A stretch of DNA of 64,000 nucleotides from Pholis gunnellus (Eukaryota > Chordata > Actinopteri > Perciformes > Pholidae). How positions within the stretch are numbered: position 1 is the first letter of the stretch; each line of letters starts with the position of its first letter. The position numbers were made by a program, and so were the translations under genes. The stretch covers positions 2,526,993-2,590,992 of the forward strand of contig OU342809.1 in NCBI GenBank assembly GCA_910591455.2, given 5' to 3'. Under the pieces are notes generated by a model that worked only from the letters and a program-made list of their open reading frames with translations, had not been told where the DNA came from and made no database searches. Shown one piece after another: positions 1-13,022 of this stretch.

Positions 1-77
1 GATTAAATGAAGCCAAAACTCGCACTAAAAAATAAGTAATAACAAAAGCTGAAAAGGTTCAGTCTGGTGGTACTCAC

Positions 78-3000
78 GTCCACTTTGAGTGAGGGGTCGG
101 TGGGGATGGGCAGCAGCAGATCTCGCCAGATCACGTGGTTTTCCTCGTTGAATCGAGTCTTATCAACATTTCTGATAGGACAAAAGGGATAGATAGTTTG
201 TCCTGAGGGTGGCGCTAGAGGAAAGATCACAGCGTCATTGTGACTCTAAGGTTCATTCTCTGGGGAGCAGGAAAGTCGTCAGCACATTTAACGACAATCT
301 GTAGTCGTTGAGCGGTTGAACAAAAGAATTCTGAAAGTAACTGAAGTCAGATCAACTTACTTGTGAATGAAAGCCAATATTTGTTCCATAGAGCTGTCGA
401 TCGGCTGCACATGACTCCCACTAATACACACTGCACACCTGAGCTGGGAGACCACACACACACACACACACAATCAGCTGAGACTGAAACCTGATATCTG
501 AACTTATGATAAAGGCCAAGAAAGATCCAATAAGTGTGATAGCAAATTTCTGCAAATTTCTGCAAATTTCTGCAAATTTCTGCAAATTTCTGCAAAATCT
601 GTTTTTATTGTGTGGCCACTCGGTGTTTTGGCCCTTTTTGTGTTAGTACGGTGAATGAATGTCAGACATGGTCAGTGAGGGTCCTCTCAGGTTGACTAAT
701 ATTGTGTGTGTGTGTGTCTTAATCAGTAGCATGTTGTTGTCAGCTTCAATAAGGGGCTGAATGGGGATGCAATCAGTGGACCATTCAGCGGTTAAACATT
801 CAATGGTTGACCAATGAGAGGTCGCTGTTGTCCAGATGTCCAAGTGATGAACTCCCTTTATGAGTCATACGCAACCAATACTCTGGGTTCTTCCTCCTTC
901 AGACCGCACTGCATTCTGTATGCGCAGCGAATAAATACTTTAAAGACAAACTTCTTTTCTCAATGTTTCTTAATTTCAGTGTCATAGGACTCACTCGGTA
1001 CTATTGAATAGTTTTTTCCACCACAAAGTGACACCGAACAGAATAACTACAAAAGGTTCAAATGGTCACTTGAGGCTCCTAAAGCAAGTTGATCTTTATA
1101 GACCGCCAAGTTAAAATGCTGCCAAACTTTACAACAGAAATAAACACCTGGTTTATCACCTGGTATAAGAAACGGTTTTGGTCTAGAGACTATACATGCA
1201 TTAGTAGAATAACTAGATAAAACAGTAGCCCCGAAATCATTTTGATTAATATAACATATTGTTGTCATGCGTGATTTCTTTTTTTCCGTCCTATCATTCA
1301 GTGGGACTATTGGTTTTTCCTGTGCTGTCCAGAAGGTGTTGTCCGTAAGTCGTCTATCGTCTGATTCTATGTGAACGCAGCATCGGGCAAGATGGCGACG
1401 GTCGGAGCCGCCCACTTTGAGCTTCACAGTCTTAAAAGACCTGTGTGACGTCACGGAGACTACGTCCTTATTTTATGCAGTCTATGGCTTCAACCAGGGG
1501 AGAGACATTAAACTGCGTCAAGATGATGTCAGTAACTCTTGTTATAGCCGTCTTACCTTCACAACTTGGGAGTAAACCGCCATTTTAAAGGTGATACTGG
1601 TGCCGAAGGAAAGGCCCAACATGCCGATCCTGCTGCCGAGGATCTGAGGATGCTGCTCCAGGACTCTGTAGGCCGTCTGCAGCAGCGAGACGTGTCAGAA
1701 AAAAGGTGTCACACAGTGTTGGTAGATTCATTTTAAAAACATTATTAGTATCATCGTATACACAAAGACGAAATTTGACCTCTATGTTTAAAGGGATAGT
1801 TCAGTGGCAGGAGCAGCAAAATGTATTTTAAAAAAATCAGTATCAGTTTAAGTGTAAGCTATATTTATAGTATTTTCACACATGGAACTGAACAGAAAGT
1901 GTAACGTATCTATGCTGTTATTGTCAACGGAGTCTGGTGGCTTTAAAGGGAGCACAGATGAGTGTCACTGTCAGTTCAGTTCCCCGTAGGAAAGACCGAC
2001 CTCAAGACAAAGCGGTGAAAATATTCTAAATATAGCGTACACTTAAACTGATACTGATTTATGTACATGTACTTTGTACATGTTTCTGCATTTCATATGC
2101 GGTCTATATCCTTTTATCTGACAATAAGCATTAGATGTAAACAACCTTGTGACAGCTTCAGAAAGTAAACCTGAAATATTGTTAATTGGCAACACGTTCC
2201 CATAAACTAGCTCTCATTGTGTCTCAGTACTTTACAGGCTGCTGTAATCTGGGTGTGATCTTTGACTCCCAGCTTTCCTCTCGGTTGTGAAATCCTGTTT
2301 GAAGAAAACTGTCAGTCGGCTTATCTTTGTCTCATTTACGTCTTGAAAACAGAATTCGCACATCTGGTCTTGAAGAGAGAGAATTTCTATCTCAGATTTA
2401 TCTGTTTTTTTCTATTAAACGTTTTTTTTTGTGGAGTTGTTGCTGATCTGACCTGAGGGTCTAAGGATAGACGGTGTCGAGCCGTCTGAGACAAATTAAT
2501 CATTTGTGATTTCTTCTTTTACTTCTATGTCACTGCTGGACAACAGTTTAAAGATTAATCAAAAACCTTTCCTGCCTCCAGCCAATGAAACCTGGTGCCA
2601 AAGTGTTAACCTTGTGAACATGTATTAATATATCACCACTTGAGGTTATTCTTTGTGGAGAGTTTATTGATTAAAATCAAAGTCTTCAAGGGTCAGGCCC
2701 TGTGTTAATAATAATAATAATAATGTGAAGAAAATTGATTTCCATCAGGTTCAGGTCTCTTCACAGTATTTCTAAAATCCTGCGGTCCATGAAGGGACAA
2801 ACATTACGACTTCCTCCAGTTATCTTTCATTCCAACACTCGTCTCTGATCTGTAAAAGGTGAATGCACCTTTGCTCTGTTTTTAAGGGTTTACTGACACA
2901 TAAACACAAAGATAACAGATACACATCCTGGTGTCTGCAGAACAGACTTTTAACCTACAAAGCTCAACATGAACCTGACGTTACCTGACTCTGTGCGTCT

Positions 3001-5494
3001 CACACCTAAAGTAAATGATCATCGAGATGCAGGTTGCAACAAGAACAAGCTGCTCTTAAAAGGTTTCTGAAGCACGAGATTGTTGCTAGTGAAGAAAAAA
3101 GATCTAAAATAATTAATATCAGCTGATGTTCAGGTTTTACTTTTTGAATCGATGAAGCCATTTTTAAAGCAAAATGTCAAACTATATCTGGTGAGAGCTT
3201 CTAAATTATGAGGATTTGCTGCTTTGTCTTCAGCCAAGTTCACGCTGCACGACTTTCAAAGTTGTCAAATCGCCGTACGGTTCACACGACACAACTTGCT
3301 GTCTTGTAGTGGAATCTGCTTCTATATTAAGGAAGGTTGGTGTACAGATGTCACGGGAGAACTCCTCATTCATTCTGGTTGGTGTTTACATCCCACCCCA
3401 GGTCTGTGTGAGCGAGGCGCTCCGTCACCTGGCTGAGCAGATCACCAACATGGAGCACAAACATCCGAGACGCCCTGCTCATTGTTCTTGGGGGACTTCA
3501 ACAGAGCAAACCTCAGCAAAGAACTGCCAAAATACAGACAGCATATTAAAGTGTAGCACCAGGGACAAAAACACACGGGACCACTGCTCCACTGTAATAA
3601 AGGACGCATATCGCTCAGGCCCCTGTGCAGCTTTGGGACTCTCACTCAGGATTTGTCTGCGATACACCGAGATGCCTCTTGGCTCACGTCTTTAGAAAAG
3701 TTCACACGCGGTGCTCTGTAGGAGCGCAGAGCCCAAACTGGTTTGCCTCCGATCTGTGGCTTTTTTTCTGGGAGCTCTGAAACCTTTCCTTGATCTGACA
3801 ATCAGGGCTAAAGTGTGAACCAGGAATCATGTGATAGTAAACGGAACATTCGGGGGGTTTTGGACTGTTAGTCGGATATTTAAAGATGTCAGTGATGTCA
3901 GTCATGTCAAAACTTTGATGTTTTACTAGTTTCTAACTTTTTTCAGACAAAAGAAGAGATTTTTTTATCAACACATCAATCAGTGGATTGTCATCATTAA
4001 TGGATTCAAGTTGAGCCTTAGATTTAGTCGTCTTCTCATGTGTCAAGCATAAATCTGGCTTCAGTGTCGTTAAATGAAGAAATATATGAATGAATAATTA
4101 AAACATTGAGCAGCTTCACCACTGTGTAGTGAAACCGAATACGACACCACAGCAGAACAGTTGAGAGAAGAGTGAATAACATTTCATTTCATAGAGTTTC
4201 ATCGGGTCTCTTCTTGTCTTGCTCCGACATGTTCGCAGTATTTCTAAAATCCTGAGTGACCCTGATGTTCATGAATGGGCGATTAGGAGACGTGTGTGTG
4301 CAATCGGTGAGGACAATAGAAACAATGAATGTACGTTCTGAATGAACGTGTTTTACATCCGTTTTACCTCAAAGTACTCGTCGTCCACCATCTTCCCGGT
4401 TTCCTTGGTGATTTTAGGTGTCAGGTAGTCGAGGGCCAGGGAGGCGATGCCGTGGGAGGCCAGCAGCGCTGCACGATACTCCACCAACTTCCCTCCACCC
4501 CCCCACAGGTCCAGGAGGCCGGGGAACGGACCCGGACCTTCAGACGAGACAAAAGCGAAATAAACAATATCATCATCGTGTAAACTGATTTTGGTGATGT
4601 TCTTCTCTGATGGAACATTATTCCTGCCTTCATTTCTCACGGTTTAATCCAACAGTCTCAACTATCTCAAGCTGAACTTGGTTAACTTTTATGGTTAATC
4701 TTCATCCACGTCACATGAATGTCACACCGGAGCTCCACACCTTCCTCCAGACTCTGTTCTGGTCCTACCTGAGGGGAGGAAGAGGGTCGCTGTGAGTCCG
4801 CCCTCTGTAATCGGGATCCTGCGGACGCCGGGCGCCATGTACCAGCGCTCCACCACCACGCCGGCCAGCGGCACCTGGTCCACGAAGTCCTCAGTCAGGT
4901 GACCCTGGTACACTAAGACTGTGACCTCCATGGGAGTCTGGACGTTCATCTTCCTCATCCTGAGGGATGATGGGAAAGAGTCGACTCTGATACTGATTCA
5001 GTATCGATTGGTTTCATCTGAACAGCTCTATCCTTGTTGGCCTACCTGAGTCCAGGTTTGCTGCCTGGAACTGGTCTGAGGCTCCACATTAGACCCATCG
5101 GTTCAACCCCAGAATATGTCCCGCCCAGACTGGGATCCTCGGAAACTGGAGTAAAAGGCATGAAGAAATATTTCTCATTTCGATGTTCATTCTTCCCAAA
5201 CCGTTGCATCATTTTGTAACAAAATGCGTTTTGCTGGATGAAACTTTACGACGCTTGCAAACATTTCATTTTCCAGGTCGAGGTATTGAACCGCGTACCG
5301 TTCACGGTCCCGGCGGCGTTGGCGGTGTAGTGAGCGAAGGCCTCCCAGCTGTGTCCACCTTCACACTGGTGGAGGGCGTAGACGGTCAGCTGGGAACCAG
5401 GGAGGACGTTCTGGACCAGGACGATGAACTTCTCGTCCATGAGCCCTCTGGACGGCTGGACGGACAGCTTCACACAGCACTGCTTCCTGTCCAT
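78..5494 (-). CDS. Acyl-CoA thioesterase (ACOT1/2/4-BAAT family), 3'-truncated by window edge
   Basis: Seven coding exons join in frame with GT-AG borders (minus strand): 5494-5299, 5145-5046, 4959-4769, 4537-4368, 1676-1557, 443-361, 171-78. They give about 318 residues; the last exon or exons, with the catalytic Asp/His, lie before position 1. The N-terminal beta-sandwich reads DEKFIVLVQN, HSWEAFAHY and GGTYSGVEPMGLMWS. The hydrolase part has LLDLWGGGGKLVEYRAALLA and the nucleophile elbow GLSFG, Ser about residue 242. Serine rather than cysteine at the elbow favours an acyl-CoA thioesterase over bile-acid N-acyltransferase. Family role: hydrolysis of fatty acyl-CoA to free acid and CoA. The start ATG (5494) lies 6 nt after a splice-acceptor-like cag, so a non-coding exon probably lies upstream. 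No mitochondrial presequence is evident; a peroxisomal C-terminal signal cannot be judged. The exact paralogue is uncertain. Confidence 0.9.
453..472. repeat. CA/TG microsatellite at a 3' splice site
   Basis: A (CA)n tract, read as (TG)n on the gene strand, lies just upstream of the acceptor ggtctcccag of the exon 443-361. Confidence 0.85.
541..596. repeat. 10-bp tandem repeat in thioesterase intron
   Basis: Five and a half near-perfect copies of tgcaaatttc lie in the intron between thioesterase coding exons 5 and 6. No coding role is seen. Confidence 0.9.
1020..1500. mobile_element. Dispersed non-autonomous repeat, copy 1
   Basis: The block begins with 'caaatggtcacttgaggctc' and ends near 'actacgtcc...cagtctatggc'. 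Its first part recurs at 55500-55620 and its last part at 58035-58135. It holds the YY1-like AAGATGGCGAC at about 1388 and a palindromic TGACGTCA. I treat it as an interspersed repeat inside the thioesterase intron; the family name is not known to me. Confidence 0.5.
2215..2470 (+). mobile_element. Probable LINE reverse-transcriptase C-terminal remnant
   Basis: Translation near 2245 gives NLGVIFDSQL, matching the conserved NLGVxFD motif of non-LTR retrotransposon reverse transcriptases of the L2/Rex1 type. The reading frame is soon lost. It lies in the long thioesterase intron between coding exons 4 and 5. Confidence 0.4.
3225..3690 (+). mobile_element. Broken LINE endonuclease (APE-type) fragment
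   Basis: Conceptual translation across frames gives FILVGVYIPPQ, then 'VLGDFN' (the catalytic GDFN motif of APE-type endonucleases), then RDKNT..DHC. Frames switch at least twice, so the copy is dead. The order of motifs is that of a teleost non-LTR retrotransposon. It sits in the same thioesterase intron, opposite in strand to the gene. Confidence 0.65.
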
Positions 5495-5639
5495 CCTGAA
5501 CTGAGACACAAAACAACCAGAGACAGATATGATCAAATAATAAAACTGAAACTGTTGGACTGGACTGATACCACGAGAGGAACGAGAGGAAACTTTATTT
5601 CCTAATAATGGAAGATGGTGAATCCAGTTAACCGGAAAG

Positions 5640-5935
5640 TTATTATATTTAATAAATTCATCTATTATTTATCTTTTTGTCCCAATGCCTATAACCAATG
5701 TTTTTTGCACAGACATAGACACAGACTTCTTGGATATATATTTATATTGCACATAGTAGTTAAATGTTTCTCTGTTCTACTTTGTTGTCTTTAATGTCCT
5801 TGTTTTTACATGTTTCTTGTTTATTTGTATATTCTATGTATGTACGTTGAGAGTAATGTGAAAACTGGAGTCAAATTCCATGTATGCGTACACACACATG
5901 ACCGATAAAGCTGATTCTGATCCGGTCCAGACATT
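5640..5935 (+). mobile_element. Retroposon 3' tail ('aaagctgattctgat' type)
   Basis: A run from 'ttgcacatagtagttaaatg' through 'gtcaaattccatgtatg' to 'gataaagctgattctgat' matches a 3' end that I know to be common in teleost intergenic DNA. It is upstream of the thioesterase start and has no coding capacity. Confidence 0.45.
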
Positions 5936-6324
5936 TCACAGAAAGAGAGCGCTTTCTGAGGCCCTGTCTCCTATTTTATTAAACCTTGTTGGGTAGTTTA
6001 ATCTATAACAGTGTATGATCTGTTATAAGATGATTATATGTATTGTATGATAATGATAATCTGCAGTGAATGTAGAGGCCAGAGTACATTTACTGAAGTA
6101 AAATGTTGAGGTACTTGTACTTGAGTATGTCCACTTTACGTCTTCTTCACTACATTGTTTTTGGAGACTGTAGTTATTTTACAGATTCAGATTATTAATA
6201 CAAAACCTAGTTCATCAACCTATAAAGTATGATGAACTATTATAACTACTTAATTACTTATAATTAATTTTCAAAATTGTCCAAACAATATTGTAACTTT
6301 ACCCGGTGGTGGAATGTAAATGTC

Positions 6325-7060
6325 CTCATGTAAGATAAGATGAGATAATCCTTTATTAGTCCACAGGATCACAGCAGCATGGTGCACAGTGCACACAAGA
6401 TACAGAGCCAAACACAAGAGCAACAAGTAATATGAATAAGTAATAAACAGTACGAATATCAACTAAGTACAAAATCCACAGTAACTAAGTATAACTAAAG
6501 AACTAAAGAACTAAAATATTATACACACACAGGGTATTTTATTGCACAGTGTGTTTCTATTGCACAGATGTTTAGTGTTGGTGTGGTGTACGCTGTGCCA
6601 AAGTACACATTTGTAGTATACACTGAATAGAGTAGACAGTGTAGTATTAATACTTTTACTTCAGTAACGTTAAAGGACCACAACTGGCAGTAACGTTACT
6701 TGAATAGTTAGCTAAGAACAGCTGCTTTGTCTCTTTTAAATCACTTCTTAAAACACATTTTTACAGACTGACTTTCATGTGATGTCGTCGCTTTTCTGTT
6801 TTATTTTTATTTGTTGATTTTACTAAATTATTTTACTATATATATATATATACTGTATATATATATTTAAAATTATTTTCTTTCTTTCTTTATTTATTTT
6901 TATCGTATAAACTGTCTCACTGAGCGTTCCGTTATTGTTATTATTGTCTTGTTTTTGCTGCTTTGTCTGTCAAAGCACTTTGTAAACTCTGTTTTTAAAG
7001 GTGCTCTATAAATACAGTAACTATTACTATTATTATTATTACTATGAGTTACATTCCACC
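6325..7060 (+). mobile_element. Two further retroposon 3' ends with AT-rich spacer
   Basis: The block 6335-6480 starts 'agataatcctttattagtcc', a widespread fish repeat. The block 6720-7045 ends 'aggtgctctataaatacag' followed by an (ATT)n tail, the usual end of LINE-type copies. An (AT)n stretch occupies 6835-6870. Confidence 0.45.
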
Positions 7061-7949
7061 GCTAGCATTAAAGTCAACTCTTTAGTTAAAGAGACAGAGA
7101 AGCTGCTTCTACTGGAGCGCAGTAGGTCAAACATCTCATTCCATTGACTCTCAGCATTGCCTCGGTGTCGTGAATGAACCACTCACTGACCTCGGATCTG
7201 TTGTCTTCGGGGGGTTTTGTCGTCCGAGTCTGCAGACGAAGCTGTGAGTGACTCTCTGTTCACGGAGCTTTGACTTCTGGTCTGGAGTTCGGACTCACAT
7301 GTGGAGGTCTTATCTCCTCCCACATCACCAGCCCCGGACCATAAACTTTATTATATAAGAAGACAGGGCACAAGATGGCGCCTTCGAGTCGCTGAAAGAC
7401 CCAGTTCCAAAGCCTCAAACCCTCAAACCCTGAACCATTGATGTACATTTGTGTGTATTTATTTTATACTGTGTTCTCCCTGATTTGAACGTCTTCCAGG
7501 CTCTTTCCTCACAAGATGAGGTCATTTCAGATCATCTACTTACTTCTGTTTTGTCAAAACAGCTTCAGTAACAAAATCAAATATTTGATAATAAATAAAT
7601 ATGCTCTGATAATGTGTCTTTTGTTTTGTTCCATCTGTGATGCTTAATGTTACTGTATAAATGGAAATACAGACTGAACACACGTGTTGTCCTCTTTGTT
7701 TACCTTTTTTTAAACACTGGTTACCCCGTGTCGTCACATCGCAATGAATTGTGGGTAAAGTCTGCATCTAATGTTAATTAAAGGGCTTAAAATGTCTGCG
7801 AGAGACTCAAACACTCGATGATTTGACAGAAATAAGCCGTGAGGGTGGGGATTCGGATTATGATTATACGTTTGAAAATAATAAAATAATAAAGAAAAGA
7901 GTTTATTTTGTATTCTTCTTTTTTCATTTAATTAAGCTAAAGGCTAGTC

Positions 7950-8115
7950 GCCACTAGCAACCAAACGGACCGGAAGCTCCCTCCTTCCCAGCTGTCGAGT
8001 GGACGAGTTGCATCATGGGTAACGCAGGCGCCAGGTTTTGACGGAGAAGAAGAAGAAGGCATGAGATTAAGGAGGGTATCTCTGGTTCTGCTGCGCCGCT
8101 ACTTTTCTTCTTAAG
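7950..8115 (-). promoter_or_regulatory. Candidate promoter-like block upstream of the thioesterase
   Basis: This short GC-richer patch lies in AT-rich DNA. It has two ETS-like motifs (accggaagc, accggaaat) and 'gcatcatgggtaacg'. It is about 2.5 kb upstream of the first coding exon, which appears to follow an untranslated exon. The assignment is inference only; no splice donor could be fixed. Confidence 0.25.
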
Positions 8116-8199
8116 ACCGGAAATGTTATAGAAGTGAGATAATGAATATAAAATAAACCAACTTATAAAAACAAAAACAATTATCAATCTTGAAGATAT

Positions 8200-9640
8200 T
8201 GTGATTTATTTGATAAGTGTAGTTTATCATAGAGGGGAAATGATTGTGTGTTTTACTGTTTTCATCAAAACTCTAAAACAAACAAATGTCACATTGTTTT
8301 TTAACAAAGTGACATTTTAATGATTTCTGAGGAGAATTAGTGTTTTTGACTGATATCAACCAATGTGTGTCATGAAACTAATTAAGAACTCAAGGAATAA
8401 ATATGAATACTCAATATTAGACACCGTAATTAACAGAAAACAAAAGAATAAAATGCTAAATCTGAACAAATAATAATACGTTTGACTTCATGATGCTGGT
8501 AGTAATAAAGGCACAGTCAGTCCTCTGTCTCCAGAAGACCCCGCACACCCTCCGACCTCCGACCTCTGACCTCTGAAGAGAATGAGGAGGTGAGGAGGGG
8601 GGGGGGTTGCTGTTAACCAACTGAGTGCACAACAACAAAGTGTCGTCGGCTGGTTGTCGTCCGTCTGTCCCTCGGGGCCCCTGTGACTTTATGAGGAGCT
8701 GAAACATGTAACCTGTTCCAGGGTTTCTCTGGTTCTACCGGTTCTTGTCATTCATGTGGAACCTCTGCGTTTCACTTTCTTAAGGAACACTCACACATTT
8801 TAGGAAATCCAATCTGCCATTTCAAGGCCTTTTTAACACTATTATGACGACTAACTACTGAGTTGTCCTCGCTATGTTGACGTTCTCCAATGCAAAACAG
8901 GTTGGGATTTTATATTTTAGATTAAAATTAGAACCCATACACAAGCTTTGTTATTTGAAAATATCAGATGTAAATAAGCCTGCAGTCTGATTTTCATTTA
9001 GTTCTTCTAATTAAGATCTGATGCTGTTTAACACAGAACGACACGCTGCTCAACTTTCAACATGGGATGAAGAGAAATAAACTATTAGAACTACAGTCGT
9101 GTCAATCATCCGTCAAAGAAAAATGAATTATGTTTTAATATTAAATGGGCCAAAGTCAGCTCTTTAGTGATTGAATTATAAATGAGAAATCAGTATCAGG
9201 AGATCTTGATAAGAGTTTTAAAACACCTTAAGTAGATTATTGCAAATTCATGTACATATATATACATATATATATATGTATATATATGTATTTGTATATA
9301 TACATATTGTACAGTAGTGTTTTCAAGACCAGATCTGCTGATCCACTGATATCAGAGATAAGAGTCTGTAGATCAGAGCAGCTCTTCTTTAAAACAGCTA
9401 ACAGCAGCCGCTACGACGCTAATCGTGCTAATAAATAAAATGTGAAAAAAACCCCATATGGAGACCAGTTAAGAGGTCAAAGGTCGGCTGGCGAGCCACG
9501 CCTCCTCGCCGCCTCCCCGGCTGTCTCACACTCACACACACACACATTAAATCACTGTGACTGGTTAAGGGGAAGCGGACTGAAACACTCAGCTGCTTTA
9601 GAATGTCTTCGTACATTTAATATTCATGGGTGTCACACAT
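8200..9640. other. Intergenic DNA without recognised genes
   Basis: The stretch is AT-rich with a short (TA)n-like tract at 9250-9310. Small open frames here show no family motifs and look like chance. The piece 9436-9560 is GC-richer and ends in a short CA run. Confidence 0.6.
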
Positions 9641-9660
9641 CATTGTCTTCTTATTCTGAC

Positions 9661-9731
9661 GGGGGAGGGGGGGGGGTGAAAGGGGGAGCTGGTGGAGGTT
9701 AGGGGGGAGGAGGGGAAGGGGGGGGGGGGCT
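9661..9731 (+). repeat. G-run tract with G-quadruplex potential
   Basis: At least six runs of four or more G occur within 71 bases, separated by short A/T loops. It could form a G-quadruplex on the plus strand. Confidence 0.75.
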
Positions 9732-10209
9732 CATTCACAACAAAGAGACACAAAGGAGGGAGACACATGTTTCCATCAGGACTGAGGCCGCCTGTGTGTT
9801 TTGATTGAGATTTGAGTAATCTGAGGAAACATTTTAATAAAGTGTGAAATGGTTAAAAACATGTACGACAATTATGCCGGTTTTAGAACCATTCCTGTGT
9901 ACTTTCCTTTATTTTCCAAATCATCCGTTTGTTGGTTGATTTCCTTCCTGCCAAGAAGTCGTTTGTTTCACTTCATTTCAATGAAAATCAACTCGCAGAG
10001 AGATAATTCGCTACAGTCCGCTGACACCCAAACATTGAAGCGATAGCAACCTTTGTTTTCTTAAAGTACTTTATTACAATTGGTGACAAAGGGTTTAAGG
10101 AGCGCAAAGACCACAAACCAAAACATCAAAGTGAAAGAAATCATCAGGACAACATAAAGAAAGAGGTTTGATTCATAAAATATGATCCAAAATATTTCAG
10201 TGTTTTTTT

Positions 10210-10265
10210 TGGGTGACGGAACCAGGCTAGCTGTTTCCCCCTGCTTTTGTGCTAAGCTAACCATC
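10210..10265. mobile_element. Fragment of palindromic 'gctaagctaa' MITE
   Basis: It carries 'aggctagctgtttccccctg' followed by 'gtgctaagctaacc', shared with 16925-16985 and, in inverted form, with 43816-43870. Confidence 0.6.
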
Positions 10266-10355
10266 TGCTAGTTTTAGCTTCATAGTTTAACAGATGTGAG
10301 AGTGAAATAGATCCATTGATCTAATTTTCTCCACCAAAAAAGCAAATAATTCCCC

Positions 10356-10423
10356 AAGCAATAAGATCAATAAGCAATAAGATCAATAAGCAATAAGATC
10401 AATAAGCAATAAGATCAATAAGC
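10356..10423. repeat. 16-bp tandem repeat, about four copies
   Basis: Perfect copies of caataagatcaataag lie head to tail. No gene overlaps. Confidence 0.9.
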
Positions 10424-10565
10424 CTTCAGCACCTCTCCTACACGGGCCGACAGCAGAACAAAAATAGACTTTTCTATTTATCAACTCCGACTGTTTTTCT
10501 GCTGTGAAAGGTTTAACAACCAGTTTAAGACTCTTTTTTACTGCTGTGAGCGATGGTAATTCCCA

Positions 10566-10608
10566 GCACACACACACACACACACAGACACACACACACA
10601 CACACATT
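10566..10608. repeat. CA microsatellite
   Basis: A (CA)n tract is broken by one 'gaca'. Open frames crossing it are products of the repeat. Confidence 0.9.
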
Positions 10609-10609
10609 G

Positions 10610-11899
10610 GTAAATACTTTAACTTAAAGTGTAAACTTAACATCTGGATTTTGACTGAATTGCCTCTATCCTGGAAATTCAAAAAAATCCACTTTTCACT
10701 TCCACAAAAAAAGTATCATCCGCGGGCTCCTCTTGTCACCGATATCACTGATGAGACGGGTACCAATGATGTTCTGGGATAATAATAATTGGATAATATG
10801 GTACAAAAAAACAATAGCATTGCTATTTACTTTTGATACATTTTTTACTGAAGTTTAATTTTGAATGCAGGAATGTAACTTGTCCTCGCTACTTTTTTAG
10901 CTAATTGCTATTTTTACTGAAGTAAAAGGTCTGAAGAGTTCTTCCACCAGTTCACGCCCCATTGAGGCTCCTTAATGCCACGTCTGTTCAAAGAAGACTA
11001 ACTTTGTGTTGCTTCGCTCTATAAATAGGCTCCTTTTCCTCCGCTGAGAGAGACGACCATTTAAAGTCTGAACTCTGGTGATGAGGAGACAACGCTCGTC
11101 TTTGTGATGGAGGCTGTGAAGAGGAGACGCTGGTGGGGGGATGTATCTCCTGATGAGCTGACAAAATCTCCTCTAATTACATGAAAACTGTTGCAACCTT
11201 TAATTATGACTTCATGACTTCCTGTATCTACCACACGGCCCTTTCCTCCAGTCGGAGTTTCCTCACCATAAACTAAACATTATGAGACGGAATCCCTTCA
11301 TTTTAAAATCAAAAAATTCAAAAATAATGTACTGATTAATAAAAAGAATGAATAATAATGAGATTTTAGGGGGCTGATACATAAATACAAATAATGTACA
11401 GTAAGAAATACTATTATTAATGTTTTATTTGCTCATTTAAGAGGATTTTAAATTTTAAATTCAGGCATGGCGTTCATGTTATCTGGTTTAACTTGTAACC
11501 CCTTTAATCACACAGATAATCTTCAAAAATAAAACCTGAATATATCTGATTACAATCGGTTTACACATTAATAAATAGATTGAACTGGTGCTGCTGCAGA
11601 TTTTAGGACGCAACGAACAAAAAGTAATTTACCTCTTAAATATCGACTTAATTTGAACCGCTTGTATATCTTAACTTAAATTGTTCATAACTGGAATTTG
11701 TAAAATACAAATTATTGTATTTTACTTAATTTATTAACAAGGGAAGATGTTTTTAAAGGGTTTGTTCTTTGTCTTGTGAAATGAAACGTCACATGACGGG
11801 ATGAAGATTGAATAATATTTAGTTTCACAGTGACGAGGGGAAACCTGAGACATCATGAGGAATCACGGCAACAATGACATCACCGCTTCGCTTCAAACC

Positions 11900-11935
<36 letters not shown>

Positions 11936-13000
11936 GTGTGTGTGTGTGTAAAGGCTGTTTTTAGACTGACCTAGTTCCTCTGCAGTGCTCGTTGGATGAA
12001 AACACACCGCGTGTAAACACGGAGGTCATAGAGCGCGTGTCACCTCGCTGACCTGCAGTCAAAACAACTTCACTCTCTGTGCCTGTTCGTCAGCCAATCA
12101 CAATGTTCTTCAAAGCCGTTATCTGACAGCCAGGAAAAATAAAGGAAGAAGAGCAAAACATCACCCTCACTTCCTGTTGTGAGGCTGGACACAAAGAATC
12201 TCTGTGTTTTAGAGGAGTGAGGGGGCCTTTGTAGACCTCGCGTACGTGGTCTCCTCACAACATTATCGAGACCAACAGTCTGTTCGTGTGAGGTTGAATT
12301 CACAGTATTTAGTGAGAGATTAACTGTTCACATCCACCTCCTGGTTGTAATTCAGAGTGGGAGGAATCTGACAGCAGTTTAAACACACTGGAGGCAAAAT
12401 CTCTCCAATAATAACACCAGTGGTAGAAAGTTACTCTGCTAAAGTAACTAGTTACTAAAGCTGTCAGATCAATGGAGTGAATTAAAAAGTATATTTACCT
12501 CCGAGATGTCCTGGAGTCGAGTACAAGTACCACACAACTGTACTTAAGTGCAGTACTTGACTACATGTACTTACCACTATAGGGAACATATGGAGCCAAT
12601 ACAAACAACAACAACAAACATAATAATAATAATCACAAAAATAATAAACTTTATCTACAAAACACTTTTCAAAACAAAGTGTTTACGTGAGTGAACAGGG
12701 ATTAAAACACAGGAGTGCAATTTGGCAAATCAAAGGGAATAAAATACACAACAATAATACTTATTACTATTAATAATAATAGTAGTTTTAATATTATTAT
12801 TAAAACAGATAAGACATGCTGGACATAAAACAATGTGGTAGCATTATTAAGAATAAGATAAGTTTTGATTTAAAAAATGTCTCTGCAGCCTCAGATCTTC
12901 AGACCTTTTGTTTGAGGACCGAGCATGTTTTGACAAACACAGATCATCTAAAGTGAGTTTTAACAGTGAAAGGCAGCGAAGCGTACAGCTCCCATCATGC
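10610..13000. other. Intergenic, repeat-bearing
   Basis: A (TG)n tract lies at 11902-11949. A 'tacttaagtgcagtacttga' repeat of the dispersed 'aagtac' type lies at 12420-12580, with relatives at 6090-6190, 44230-44340 and 59880-60060. No gene is recognised. Confidence 0.55.
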
Positions 13001-13022
13001 GGTCGGACTGATAACCTGATTA

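Noticed and set aside
8545..8585. Nuclear-receptor response element from repeated 'gacctc' units
   Set aside because: Spacing is irregular and the site looks like a short local duplication; too weak to list.
10345..10425. CRISPR-like short repeats
   Set aside because: Units are head to tail without spacers in a vertebrate genome; a plain tandem repeat.
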